Positions 32,790 through 41,862 of a stretch of DNA of 64,000 bases are shown here, one piece after another. Numbering within the stretch: the first letter of the stretch is position 1; every line of letters begins with the position of its first letter. The translations under genes were made by a program, and so were the position numbers. Source of the stretch: Lacticaseibacillus pabuli (GTDB lineage: Bacteria; Bacillota; Bacilli; Lactobacillales; Lactobacillaceae); contig NZ_CP117884.1 in assembly GCF_028736235.1 (NCBI RefSeq), positions 620,001 to 684,000 on the forward strand, in the 5' to 3' direction. The notes beneath the pieces are model-generated. The model searched no databases, had not been told where the DNA came from, and saw only the letters and a program-made list of their open reading frames with translations.

Positions 32790-34355
32790 AGTGGCTGTTC
32801 AAAAACGCGTAGTGACTGATACTAGTGATTTTAAGACGTTACTGTCTTATAATAAATGCATACGAAATGTCGGTTTTCGGACATTTCCCATGCATTTATG
32901 AAATTCACTCGGAGGTTTTATCCATGGTTTATCGTCAAAGTCCCCACCAACTCTCTTTTGAATCCTTTGGTTGCGGTCTGAGTACACCGCTCAGTCCAAA
33001 TAATGAGTGGGTGCGCTTAGCCGATATTTTTCCGTGGAAAGAACTCGATGAGGCATACCAATTGGAGTTTTCCAAGAAAAGTACTGGGCGCGCGGCTAAA
33101 CCATTTCGGATGCTTTATGGCGCTGGACTGATTCAGAATCGAATGAAACTAACCGATCGCGGTGTGGTCGACGCAATTCGAGATACGCCGGCTTATCAGT
33201 ATTTCATCGGGCTTTCGGAATATCGTGCAGAGAAGCCCTTCGCATACAGCAGCTTGTGTACCTTCCGTAAACGGATTGCGGATATCTCTGAACTGGTCAG
33301 AAATATTATCAATGATTGGCTTCGTGCCAAGATCGAAGCCTTGGTGCCATTCAAGGTTGACGTGATGATCACGGATGCCACAGCGATTCCGGTGAAGATC
33401 CGCTATCCCCAAGATACCTCGCTGCTCAATCAAGCCCGCAAGAATCTTGAAGACATGGCCATTGACATGGCGCATCAACTGAATGTTCCAAATCCACGCA
33501 TGTATAAGCGTGAGGCCAAACAAGTTTGGACGGCCTTTTCAAGGCATCCAAAGAGCCAAAAGCAATCTGTTCACAAGCAAGTCAAGGCCCAACTTCAATA
33601 CGTCCGCCGTGATCTGCGCTACATCAACGAATTCATCGATGCAGGGGCGATCATAACCGCCAAACAAGCAATACGCTTGGGTGTCATCCGGATCTTGTTT
33701 GACCAACAGTGGTACATGTTTACACACAAGATTCACCATGTCGCAGACCGGATTGTTAGTCTCCAACAACCATACATTCGACCGATTCAGCGTGGTAAGG
33801 CGAAAGCTAAAGTTGAGTTCGGAGCTAAGATTAACGCTTCATTGAGTGAAGGTATCGTTGATATTTAGCGCTTTGAATTTAGCGCCTTCAATGAAAGTAA
33901 GGACTTTGAAGCGACCTTGGATCATTACTTCGATTTGCATGGCCATTACCCAGATGAGGTGCTGGCAGATACGCTTTATCGCAACCGCGACAATCGAAAA
34001 TTGTGTACGGATCTAGGCATCACCCTTTGCGGACCTAAACTGGGCGCAAAGCCAAAGCATGTCGATGCCAAGAAACGCCGACAGGATACGGATGCAGAGA
34101 ACCGTCGTGGTGCCATTGAACGCCGATTTGCCTTTCTCAAAGGGTCAGTATGCCTGGACTTAGTTAATACCCGAACAGCTGAGTCATTGGCCGTCAAGAT
34201 CGATCAGGCAATGGTATTAAGCAATGCCCTGACGTTCTTGCGGGTGTTTGCTATACCAATTTTGATTTCAACCACGAACGAAGGGCAAACCTATCGTTTC
34301 TGGTACAAATTTACTACTAGCATCAAGAATATGGCAGCCTAGTTGAACAGCCACT
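32790..34355 (+). mobile_element. IS5/IS1182-like insertion sequence with terminal inverted repeats
   Basis: 13-bp perfect terminal inverted repeats AGTGGCTGTTCAA (32790-32802) and TTGAACAGCCACT (34343-34355) enclose one transposase gene. The transposase carries an internal stop, so this copy cannot move on its own. A further right-end remnant of the same IS lies at 41491-41511. Confidence 0.85.
32924..34342 (+). pseudogene. IS5/IS1182-like transposase, interrupted by an amber codon
   Basis: From ATG 32924 (GGAGGT ribosome binding site) the frame runs 314 codons, meets TAG at 33866-33868, and continues in the same frame to 34342 for another ~158 codons with clear transposase sequence ('HYFDLHGHYPDEVLADTLYR', 'ENRRGAIERRFAFLKGS', the latter holding the catalytic glutamate). 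The residues around the stop (GIVDI-stop-RFEFSAFNES) suggest a single CAG-to-TAG change. The first aspartate is in 'VDVMITDATAIPVKIRYP'. No frameshift is needed, so the decay is recent. Confidence 0.85.
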
Positions 34356-34385
34356 ATTTTACAAACTGTCGGTATTATGTAGTTT

Positions 34386-34413
34386 AAGTCGGGCCTGAGT
34401 GCCCGACTTTTTA
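34386..34413 (+). terminator. Hairpin with T-run before the TetR pseudogene
   Basis: AAGTCGGGC-CTGAGT-GCCCGACTT then TTT. It lies 17 bases before the tetR start, probably ending transcription from the left. Confidence 0.75.
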
Positions 34414-34429
34414 CGAAGATGGAGATTAA

Positions 34430-35046
34430 ATGATTAAAAACGACCAACCAAAGGATAAAATTATTGATGTGGCTCGCAAACTGTTTGCTAGTCGCGGTTT
34501 TGAGGCAACGACGACACGAATGATTAATAAAGCGGCAGGGACTTCGTAGGGCGCACTTTACTACCGCTTTCCACATGGTAAACAGGAAATTTTGGATACA
34601 ATTGTTCAGCAGGGAATTGAAAGTCGGGTTAGTTTACTAACGGTATCACTAACAAATTCGACAACTGTCACTGGTATCGAAACTCAAATGAGACATTATT
34701 CGATCAGCTAGGGCAAGCATTCCAAAGTGAAACCAGCTATCAATCGTTCATTATTGCAATTCGTGAACGAATGCTGTTGTCTGATGAGCAATCTCACTGG
34801 TTGATTGACGCGATTCAACAAATTCAGGCGCGATTATCTCAAGCCTTTCAAAATATCGAGAAACTGGCGCTTAATGACAGCCAAGCCGCTGATAACCTTG
34901 CGATGATTGTGATGTCGATTTTTCAGAAGGCACTGTATGATGAATTGTTGATTAAAAATCAGCGGCGATTGAGTGCCGATGTGCGGGAACGGGTTCGCCA
35001 ACAGATTCACTTTTTGCTAGCACCGATTCAAACAACTACAAATTAA
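34430..35046 (+). pseudogene. TetR-family regulator, broken by a stop and a frameshift
   Basis: The frame starts MIKNDQPKDKIIDVARKLFA and shows the TetR helix-turn-helix ('GFEATTTRMINKAAGTS'), but TAG at 34547-34549 interrupts it where most relatives have K or E before 'GALYYRFP'. After about 50 further codons the reading frame is lost near 34690; the last 91 codons (from 'MLLSDEQSHWLIDAIQQIQA') continue in another frame to 35046. At least two lesions, so no repressor is made. Its former target gene is not obvious; the 3' side was hit by an IS3 element. Confidence 0.8.
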
Positions 35047-35128
35047 AAAACGTCCTTCTGCGATAATCCCTTTATGGTTGTCAGATGAAATACAATAATT
35101 CATCTGATGATTATGGAGGGATTTTTGT

Positions 35129-35803
35129 ATGTCCAGATCTAAGTTCACGGCTCTTGAGAAACTTAAATTGCTCGAGGAATTTAAGGAGTCGGATTTACCC
35201 AGAGCCACTTTTGAAAGACAACATGGCATTGGTAAGGACTCACTTAAACGTTGGTCGCTGCGTTACGAACGAGATGGCCTTGAAGGATTGGAGGAAGCAA
35301 GGAAGAATATTCACTACAGCAAGGAATTAAAGGAAACTGTTGTCTTTGCCTATCTGAATGGCGAAGGTACGCTAGAGAACTTGGCAAACAAGTATGGATT
35401 ACGCAACGTTGCTCAAGCAAAGACGTGGCTTGATACGTATAATGGAGACAAACCTTTGACGGCATCGCCGTCCAGAAAGCAGGTCCCCACTATGCGTAAG
35501 AAGACAACTTTCGAAGAGCGAATCGAAGTCGTTGAGTATGTGGTAAAACACAAGCACTCATACACTGAAGCCGCTAAGCATTTTCAAGTTTCATATCAAC
35601 AAGCACGGTCTTGGGTGCTTAAGGCAAAGAATGGCGGTTATGAGGCTCTCGTTGATAATCGTGGCCACCACAAAGATGAGTCAGAACTAACTGATCTCGA
35701 TAAAGCAAACCTTCGTATTCGCCAGCTCGAAGCTGAGCTCAAAGACAAAGAATTGGTGGAACAATTCGCAAAAAAATTGCTGGAACTCCAGCGCAAGGGG
35801 TGA
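35129..35803 (+). CDS. IS3-family transposase OrfA
   Basis: A 224-residue DNA-binding protein with two helix-turn-helix domains ('LPRATFERQHGIGKDSLKRW' and 'YTEAAKHFQVSYQQARSWVL') and a C-terminal leucine zipper ('LRIRQLEAELKDKELVEQ'). This is the IS150-type OrfA. A run of seven A near 35770 just before its end is a likely -1 frameshift site that would produce the OrfAB transposase. Confidence 0.85.
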   Translation: MSRSKFTALEKLKLLEEFKESDLPRATFERQHGIGKDSLKRWSLRYERDGLEGLEEARKNIHYSKELKETVVFAYLNGEGTLENLANKYGLRNVAQAKTWLDTYNGDKPLTASPSRKQVPTMRKKTTFEERIEVVEYVVKHKHSYTEAAKHFQVSYQQARSWVLKAKNGGYEALVDNRGHHKDESELTDLDKANLRIRQLEAELKDKELVEQFAKKLLELQRKG

Positions 35804-36631
35804 ATAAACAACATCGACAGGCCTACCTCGCAATTAAAGAGACCAGTCAAGGCAAGCGCGGTGCAGTTACCAAGTTATTAGCTGTTGTCGGAGTAAGCCG
35901 GCAGGCTTACTACAAAGGATTAAAGCGAGAAGAAACGGCTTGGGAAGCCCGCGATCGTCGGCTCAAGGAACGGACACAACACTGGTTTGATTTCCATCAT
36001 CAAGGTATTGGTGCTGGAAATCTGTTAGTCAACCTTCAGCATGACGAGTCAATTACTTTTGAAGTTACTCATAAAATGGTTCGACGAGTGATGCGAGAAC
36101 TTGGATTGAAATGCCAAATTCGAGTTAAAAAACACAGTCGCCAAAAAGCTAGTGAGCAATACATCCAAGACAATGTCTTAAACCAAAATTTTGATACGGA
36201 TGCGCCTAATAAAGTCTGGTTGTCCGACTCGACCGAACTGAGATTTGGTCCAAACGGCGAATATAAAATTCGGTTGAGTGGCGTTCTTGATCTCTATGGA
36301 CGACTTCTCTTGTCACACCATCTTAGCGTCACTGAAACTTCAGCTGCGGAAATCGAAGTGTTCCAACGTGCATTTGATAGTGTCGGAGCCGTTCATCCAT
36401 TGATTCATACGGATCGCGGCTCAGCTTACACTTCTGGCGCCTTCAATAATTTTCTTGCACGTTACGATGTAACTCGTAGCATGTCTCGTCCGGGCACGCC
36501 ATTCGATGCCTAAGACTCTCCAAGAACTCGAGAAACTGGTTGAAGAAGGTATTGAATACTTCAATTGCCACAATCGTTCAGCACAAAGAAACGGCCTCAC
36601 TCCAGATGAATACTGGAATGAAGCCGCTTAG
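35800..36631 (+). pseudogene. IS3-family transposase OrfB with internal deletion
   Basis: The frame from GTG 35800 keeps the HTH_21 region and the integrase core up to 'THRGSAYTSGAFNNFL'-like sequence (second catalytic aspartate in 'PLIHTDRGSAYTSG'), then ends at 36511-36513. The last ~37 codons ('LQELEKLVEEGIEYFNCHNR ...NGLTPDEYWNEAA') resume in another frame. Compared with relatives about 35 residues are missing at the junction, including the catalytic glutamate, so the enzyme is inactive. Confidence 0.85.
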
Positions 36632-36736
36632 AGACAGATTCAACTTTATAATATTTCATCTGTCAACTTGACAGGGACTAGTGCATTCCTCGATTTGATT
36701 CGTGGAGGGACGTTTTGATTAGAAAGCGGATAAGAA

Positions 36737-37687
36737 TTAGAAATCGTAGTCGGTGTTATCCATGGCTTCGGCATTACCCATTAGATAGCCAGCACCAACT
36801 TGGGAGAAGAAATCGTGGTTCGCCGTTTCGGTTGAAATGCCGTTCATCACAATCGGGTTGATATCTTCAATTTCGGCATGGGGGAAGCGGGATTCAAAGC
36901 CCATGTTTTGAAGGGCTTTGTTGGCGTTGTAGTGAACAAATTGTTTCACGTCTTCGGCTAAACCAATTGACGCGTAAACTTCTTCAGTGAATGCAAATTC
37001 GTTTTCGAGGAGATCATCGAGTAAATCATCCATCCATTTTTTGAATGTTTTTTGTTCAGCTTCTGGCAGCTCGTTATAGCCTAGTTGGAACTTGTAGCCG
37101 AGATAGGTGCCATGGACGGATTCGTCACGGATCACCAGCTTGATGACCTCGGAAAGGTTGGAGAGCTTATTGTTACCGCGGTACCAAAGTGGGGTAAAGA
37201 AGTTGGTGTAGTACAAAATTCCTTCGAGAAAGACACTTGCGACCTTCTTTTCAAGGTTGTTTCCTGTTTGGTAAATGTCATTGATTCGTTTGGCTTTGTA
37301 CTGCATTCGGGGATTATTGTTCATCCAATTGAAGACTTCGTCAACAGTGGCTTGATCGTTCAAAGAGGTCAAAATAGTGCCGTAACTCTTGGCATGAATT
37401 GACTCCATCATCAAGAAGTCATTGATGACTGCCGCTTCCTTCCGTGTCCGAACGTCGGGCCGCATGACGTCGACGCCTTCTTCGGATTGGAGTGTGTCCA
37501 GCAAGGCTAATCCCCCGACAACTCGGTTGATGACTGACTTTTCGGTGTCAGAAAGTGTCCGCCAGTCGCGTAAATCATTAGAAACGGGCACCCGTGTATC
37601 TAACCAGTATTGTGCCGTTGCTTTATCCCATACATATTCGTCAAATTCGTCTTCGATGATGTCCCAGTTAATTGTTTTATAGCTCAT
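36737..37687 (-). CDS. nrdF: Class Ib ribonucleotide reductase, beta subunit
   Basis: A 316-residue R2 protein that holds the Mn2 or Fe2 tyrosyl-radical cofactor. All six metal ligands are in place: D64 ('ALLDTLQSEEG'), E95 and H98 ('MMESIHAKSYG'), E155 ('FLEGILYYTNFF'), E189 and H192 ('RDESVHGTYLGYKF'); the radical tyrosine is Y102. The C-terminus ends in NTDYDF, the tail that docks on NrdE. It is the last gene of the nrdI-nrdE-nrdF2-nrdF operon, 14 bases after its degenerate paralog. Confidence 0.95.
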   Translation of the reverse strand: MSYKTINWDIIEDEFDEYVWDKATAQYWLDTRVPVSNDLRDWRTLSDTEKSVINRVVGGLALLDTLQSEEGVDVMRPDVRTRKEAAVINDFLMMESIHAKSYGTILTSLNDQATVDEVFNWMNNNPRMQYKAKRINDIYQTGNNLEKKVASVFLEGILYYTNFFTPLWYRGNNKLSNLSEVIKLVIRDESVHGTYLGYKFQLGYNELPEAEQKTFKKWMDDLLDDLLENEFAFTEEVYASIGLAEDVKQFVHYNANKALQNMGFESRFPHAEIEDINPIVMNGISTETANHDFFSQVGAGYLMGNAEAMDNTDYDF

Positions 37688-37701
37688 TAGTTGAATGCTC
37701 C

Positions 37702-38628
37702 TTAGAAATCGTAGTCGTCGTCGGTCATTTCTTCAGTGTCCGATTCGTTGTTTGCTGCCGTCATCTGTTGCAAGAATTGATCTTGGTCGATCATCAATTT
37801 CTTGAGCTGCGCCACTAGTGGAGATGGCTGAACCTCGTAGCTAGCATCGAAACCAAGTGATGTTAGTGCATGATTGGCACCATAGTAGGCCAAATTGATG
37901 GCTTCGGTGGCATCTTCAAGGTTAGCTTCTAGGAAATCTTTTTCGGTTTGCATGAGTTGATCAAACTGGGTGTTAATCCAATGCTGCAGTTCGGCTTGGT
38001 CACTTGACGCGAGGTCTTCAAACCCAAGGTGAAATTTGTAGCCGACATAGGCACTAAAGATGGCACTTCCACGAAGAATATTGGCCAATATTTGGTAGGT
38101 ATTGACGAGAGAATGGGTTTGAAGGGTTGTCCAATATTTACCAAATGAAAGGCCAGTTTCGGTCAAAATGAAAAGGGCTTTTTTTTGTAAAGCCGTGCCA
38201 TTAGTGCTCGTTTGAGCGAGTTGGTCTATTTCAGCTTGCAGATCGGTATTATTGTCTGCCCAAGTGAAATTTGCGCCACCATTGCCTGGAATCAGGGCCC
38301 GGAAAATGGTCGTGTAACTCTTAGCATGGACTGATTTCATGAAGGTAATGGTATTTAATACGGATTCTTCTTGTTGGGTTCGCCGATCATGGCGAATGGC
38401 AGGAGTGCCGACCTCTGATTGGTAGACGGCTAACATCGATGCACCTGCCAACATGCGGGTAATGGCCTGTTGTTGAGTGTCTGCTAGCTGTTGCCAAGCT
38501 GGTTGATCATTCGTGACGGGAATCCGAATGTCCAACCAAAAGTTAGTGGTGAGTTTTTCCCACGTGTATTTATCGAAATTATCTTTAATGTCATCCCAGT
38601 TAATTGCTTTGTAGTATAAATAGTCCAT
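37702..38628 (-). CDS. NrdF paralog lacking most metal ligands
   Basis: A 308-residue protein clearly related to the NrdF next to it (same N-terminus 'INWDDIKDNFDKYTWEKL', same C-terminal tail 'DDDYDF', 'YVGYKFHLGFEDL'). The ligand positions have changed: A67 for Asp, K98 for Glu, S188 for Glu, F191 for His; H101, Y105 and E157 remain. It cannot bind a normal di-metal centre. The frame is intact and under operon control, so it is probably a functional non-catalytic partner, in the manner of yeast Rnr4, or a metal-free variant reminiscent of class Ie proteins. Start ATG 38628 follows AAGGAG-like sequence; a 105-base gap separates it from nrdE. Confidence 0.85.
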   Translation of the reverse strand: MDYLYYKAINWDDIKDNFDKYTWEKLTTNFWLDIRIPVTNDQPAWQQLADTQQQAITRMLAGASMLAVYQSEVGTPAIRHDRRTQQEESVLNTITFMKSVHAKSYTTIFRALIPGNGGANFTWADNNTDLQAEIDQLAQTSTNGTALQKKALFILTETGLSFGKYWTTLQTHSLVNTYQILANILRGSAIFSAYVGYKFHLGFEDLASSDQAELQHWINTQFDQLMQTEKDFLEANLEDATEAINLAYYGANHALTSLGFDASYEVQPSPLVAQLKKLMIDQDQFLQQMTAANNESDTEEMTDDDYDF

Positions 38629-38733
38629 CGTTATTTGTTCGTCTCCTTAGTTAGGATTCACAGGTGTACGGGCACCGTGATCTAATAACGTGTTGTCGGT
38701 GGGTTAAACGGGCGCTAACCCTGAATACATTCC

Positions 38734-40902
38734 CTAGATCATGCATGACTCGCATTCATTTGCGGTTTTGATTTCGTCGTCTTCTGTGAATGTTCGGATG
38801 TAATAAAGTGACTTGATGCCCTTGGTCCAGGCGTAATTCCGTAACCGGTTAAGGTCCCGGGTCGTCATCTTCAAGTTTTCATTGTCCTTCCACTCGTAAA
38901 GGTCGGGTTTCAAAACTGAACGCATGAACAGTGTCAGACTCATGCCTTGATCAATGTGTTTTTGCGCTACGGCATAGGTATCGATGATTTTGCGTTGGTC
39001 GATATCATATGCGGGCGTGTAGTAGGACAAAGTTTCGTTAGACAGGTAGGGTGCCGGGTAGAAGATTGATCCCACTTTATTTTCCTGCCGTTGTTCTACT
39101 AATTGTGTGATTGGGTGAAGTGACGCACTTGTTTCATTGACGTACGAAATGGAACCATTTGGTGCCACGGCAAGTCGGTTACGATGGTAAAGACCATCCG
39201 CCATGACGGCCTGTTTGAGGGCCTCCCAGTCGGCAACAGATGGTAATTTAATGTTTTTGAAAACTTCTGCAACTTTAGTGCTCTTAAATTCAAAGTCGGC
39301 GTTTAGGTATTGATCAAAATAACTACCGTCGGCGTATTTTGATTGCTCAAATTTGGCGAAGGTTTCGTGACGTTCGCGTGCAATTTGGTTACTCGTGACG
39401 AGTGAATAGTAGTTTAAGGCTAGGAAGTAAGCATCCGTAAATTCAAGGGCTTCAGGTGAGCCATATTCAATTTGGTGGCGTGCAAGGGCGGTATGCAGAC
39501 CCATGGCACCCAATCCGATCGTATGGTAAAGTTCGTTACCATGTTTAACGGTTGGGACTTCCTTGACGTTGGTTGTATCGGTCACGAGGGTGAGCGCGCG
39601 AACGGCGACCGCAACCGAGCGACCAAAGTCTGGCGAATCAATCATATTCATAATATTAGTTGATCCGAGGTTACATGAAATATCGGTACCAATGGTCTTA
39701 TACGATAGATCATCATCAAGTTCTGAGGGTTCCTGGGGCTGGAGAATTTCACTACAGAGATTACTCATAATAATTTTGCCATCTACGGGGTTCGTGCGGT
39801 TCGCCGTATCAATGTTCAAGATGTAAGGATACCCAGATTCTTGTTGGAGTTGAGAAATCTTTTGTTCTAGCTTCCGGGCGTTAAAGACCGATTTTTTGAT
39901 GTTCGGGTTGGCAACCATGTTGTCATATTCCTTCGTGATATCAATGTAGGCAAATGGCGTGTGGTATTCGCGTTCAACGTCATAGGGACTAAAAAGATAC
40001 ATCGGTTCGTTAGTCTTGAGCAATTCATAGTATTTATCGGGAACGATCAGCCCGAGGGACAGGGTCTTTACCCGAATTTTTTCATCCGCGTTTTCTTTTT
40101 TGGTATCCAGAAAATGTAAAATATCGGGATGGAAAACGTTGAGATAGACAACCCCAGCACCGTTACGTTGACCAAGCTGGTTACTGTAACTAAATGAGTC
40201 CTCAAGTAACTTCATCACTGGTACAACCCCGGACGAGGCGTTTGCAATTTTTTTGATAGAATCGCCTGAGGCACGGAGATTTGACAGGTTAACACCGACG
40301 CCACCGCCAATCCGTGATAGTTGAAGGGCGGAATTAACGCCACGGCCAATGGAGAGCATTGAGTCGGCCATATCAATTAGGAAACACGACACCATTTCTC
40401 CGCGGCGCTTTTTCCCCGCGTTGAGGAAAGTGGGAGTGGCGGGCTGATAACGCTGTGAAATTAATTCATCGGCAACGTCATTAGCAAGTTGCTCATCACC
40501 GTTTGCAAGGTAGAGGGCATTGAAGACGACACGGTCGATAAAGCCTTCCAAGAATTGTTGTCCGTCGTTGGTTTTCATGGCGTACTGTGTGTAAAACTTG
40601 TACGCGCCGAGAAAACTGCGGAAATGGAAGTGATGGTCTTTCATTCGGTCGAACAAGGACCGCACAAATTCGTGGGAATACTGATTCAGGATATCTGGAT
40701 CAATGTAATCTTCGTTGACTAAGTAGCTTAATTTGGCATCCAATGAATCAAATTGTTTAGTCTTTGGTTCGACCGTCTCTTCAAAATAGGCCTTGAGGGC
40801 TTCTTGATCGTAATATAGCGGAATTTCTCCGTCGACGGGGATGTTTACGAGGTTATTTAAGTAAAAATAGGTGTTTTCCATTTCTGGGGTGCTAGTTGCC
40901 AT
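38734..40902 (-). CDS. nrdE: Class Ib ribonucleotide reductase, alpha subunit
   Basis: A 722-residue catalytic subunit that reduces ribonucleoside diphosphates in the cytoplasm. Visible hallmarks: the substrate-site cysteine in 'KRRGEMVSCFLIDMADSM' (about 172), 'LCSEILQP' (about 385) with the radical-site cysteine in this region, the N-x-E/P-loop 'NRLAVAPNGSISYVNETSAS' (about 592), and C-terminal redox cysteines 'ECESCMI'. No ATP-cone, as expected for class Ib. It stands 6 bases after nrdI and is followed by the NrdF paralog. This operon is cargo of the mobile element and probably duplicates a core copy elsewhere. Confidence 0.95.
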   Translation of the reverse strand: MATSTPEMENTYFYLNNLVNIPVDGEIPLYYDQEALKAYFEETVEPKTKQFDSLDAKLSYLVNEDYIDPDILNQYSHEFVRSLFDRMKDHHFHFRSFLGAYKFYTQYAMKTNDGQQFLEGFIDRVVFNALYLANGDEQLANDVADELISQRYQPATPTFLNAGKKRRGEMVSCFLIDMADSMLSIGRGVNSALQLSRIGGGVGVNLSNLRASGDSIKKIANASSGVVPVMKLLEDSFSYSNQLGQRNGAGVVYLNVFHPDILHFLDTKKENADEKIRVKTLSLGLIVPDKYYELLKTNEPMYLFSPYDVEREYHTPFAYIDITKEYDNMVANPNIKKSVFNARKLEQKISQLQQESGYPYILNIDTANRTNPVDGKIIMSNLCSEILQPQEPSELDDDLSYKTIGTDISCNLGSTNIMNMIDSPDFGRSVAVAVRALTLVTDTTNVKEVPTVKHGNELYHTIGLGAMGLHTALARHQIEYGSPEALEFTDAYFLALNYYSLVTSNQIARERHETFAKFEQSKYADGSYFDQYLNADFEFKSTKVAEVFKNIKLPSVADWEALKQAVMADGLYHRNRLAVAPNGSISYVNETSASLHPITQLVEQRQENKVGSIFYPAPYLSNETLSYYTPAYDIDQRKIIDTYAVAQKHIDQGMSLTLFMRSVLKPDLYEWKDNENLKMTTRDLNRLRNYAWTKGIKSLYYIRTFTEDDEIKTANECESCMI

Positions 40903-40908
40903 TAGGGA

Positions 40909-41346
40909 CTACTCCTTTGTTGTTTGAGAACTGAATTGATCGCGATAGGTTAAGATTGCATCGGCGATGCGAGGAAAATCGTGTGCTGTGCCACGTAGTT
41001 CAAAATCGGTAATATAGGGAAAACCGAAGCGCTCAGCGTACTGTTTAGCCGTGAGTGCAAACTGCTTATTAAAATTACGATTGCCGCTACCGATAATCCC
41101 GTAACAATGGCGATAATTATCTTCGTGTTCTAGATAATCCCCCAAAATGGTGGTCAAGATTTCGGTGTAGCCGTTGTTAACTCCGTTACCGCCTTTAAGA
41201 AAGGCCGGCAGGAAGGCAACAAACGGTTGGTCGAGAGTGGTGAATTCGGGGTGTTCTTTAACGTTAATTGAATTAACTTGAATGTGGCGTTCTTCTTCAA
41301 AGTATTTTGTCAGTTTGCCAATAAAATATTCGGTATTACCGCTCAA
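40909..41346 (-). CDS. nrdI: NrdI flavodoxin, class Ib RNR activation; 5' end uncertain
   Basis: A flavodoxin-like protein that supplies oxidant for assembling the dimanganese-tyrosyl cofactor of NrdF. From TTG 41346 the product starts 'SGNTEYFIGKLTKYF', which cuts the FMN-binding loop; in-frame codons further upstream encode VNILYIS-L, completing the usual 'ILYISLSGNT', but no ATG, GTG or TTG precedes them before a stop. Candidate explanations are an AUU start (41366-41364) or a frameshift from the ATG at about 41387, which follows AAAGGA. The rest ('FLPAFLKGGNGVNNGYTEI', 'YGIIGSGNRNFNKQFALTAK') is normal. Confidence 0.85.
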   Translation of the reverse strand: MSGNTEYFIGKLTKYFEEERHIQVNSINVKEHPEFTTLDQPFVAFLPAFLKGGNGVNNGYTEILTTILGDYLEHEDNYRHCYGIIGSGNRNFNKQFALTAKQYAERFGFPYITDFELRGTAHDFPRIADAILTYRDQFSSQTTKE

Positions 41347-41393
41347 ACTGATGTAGAGAATATTTACAGGTTCCGTAGCGAATCATCGTCCTT

Positions 41394-41441
41394 TGTCTAT
41401 ATATAGTGTGACGCGAATTATTGTAGCACAATATATAGTGT
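41394..41441. promoter_or_regulatory. Two NrdR boxes in the nrd operon promoter
   Basis: GCACAATATATAGTGT (41426-41441) matches the NrdR consensus ACACWATATATWGTGT at 15 of 16 positions; TGTCTATATATAGTGT (41394-41409) at 13. They start 32 bases apart, three helical turns, the arrangement NrdR needs for cooperative repression. A TACAAT on the minus strand lies between them as probable -10. So the mobile RNR operon should respond to the host's dATP/ATP-sensing NrdR. Confidence 0.85.
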
Positions 41442-41490
41442 TTGAATACTGACTTTCCCAAAATGAATCTATTGAATTGCTAAAATAGTG

Positions 41491-41511
41491 GCCTAGTTGA
41501 ACAGCCGCTAT
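41491..41511. mobile_element. Solo right end of the IS5/IS1182-like element
   Basis: GCCTAGTTGAACAGCCGCTA is the same as the right end at 34338-34357 except one base. No transposase sequence adjoins it. It marks a former second copy of that IS; the nrd operon lies between the two ends. Confidence 0.75.
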
Positions 41512-41862
41512 GTACGAAGGCATTTCATTTACACAAGATTCTTGACGCTACCTGTAGCTAGGTGAGCAGCCAAGAATTATTGGAAAATCTCTTTAGAAGT
41601 TCTGTCGCGACACCTATTTTCGATTTCGTCATCACCATCAATTCTATTCAGCAACTTCAAAGCCCATATCTCGGCCCATACCGTCGATGATATGGGTATT
41701 TTAATTTGCAGAAGAGCTTAGAAATTGAATCAATATTTCTTTTCTTGGAGCCAGTATCGCCGGCTGTATCGTCAAGTCCGTTAGCCAGTAACATTAAAAT
41801 CCTGTTACAGTTCAACTTTCAGTTTCAAATCGTGTCCTACAAACCGTCTGTATATGTTGAGA
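41512..41862. other. Gene-free stretch before the transfer origin
   Basis: No frame with a ribosome binding site is seen. A small hairpin around CCCATATC...GATATGGG (41663-41696) is the only clear structure. Confidence 0.5.

Larger units (their letters stand above)
35076..36667 (+). mobile_element. IS3-family (IS150 group) insertion sequence, deleted
   Basis: Imperfect terminal inverted repeats (GTTGTCAGATGAAATA near 35077 and TATTTCATCTGTCAAC near 36650) enclose orfA and orfB. orfB has an internal deletion, so the element is dead unless helped. The sequences just outside the IS, AAAACGTCC on the left and GGACGTTTT on the right (36709-36717), are inverted repeats, as if the IS had jumped into the loop of a terminator. 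Confidence 0.8.
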
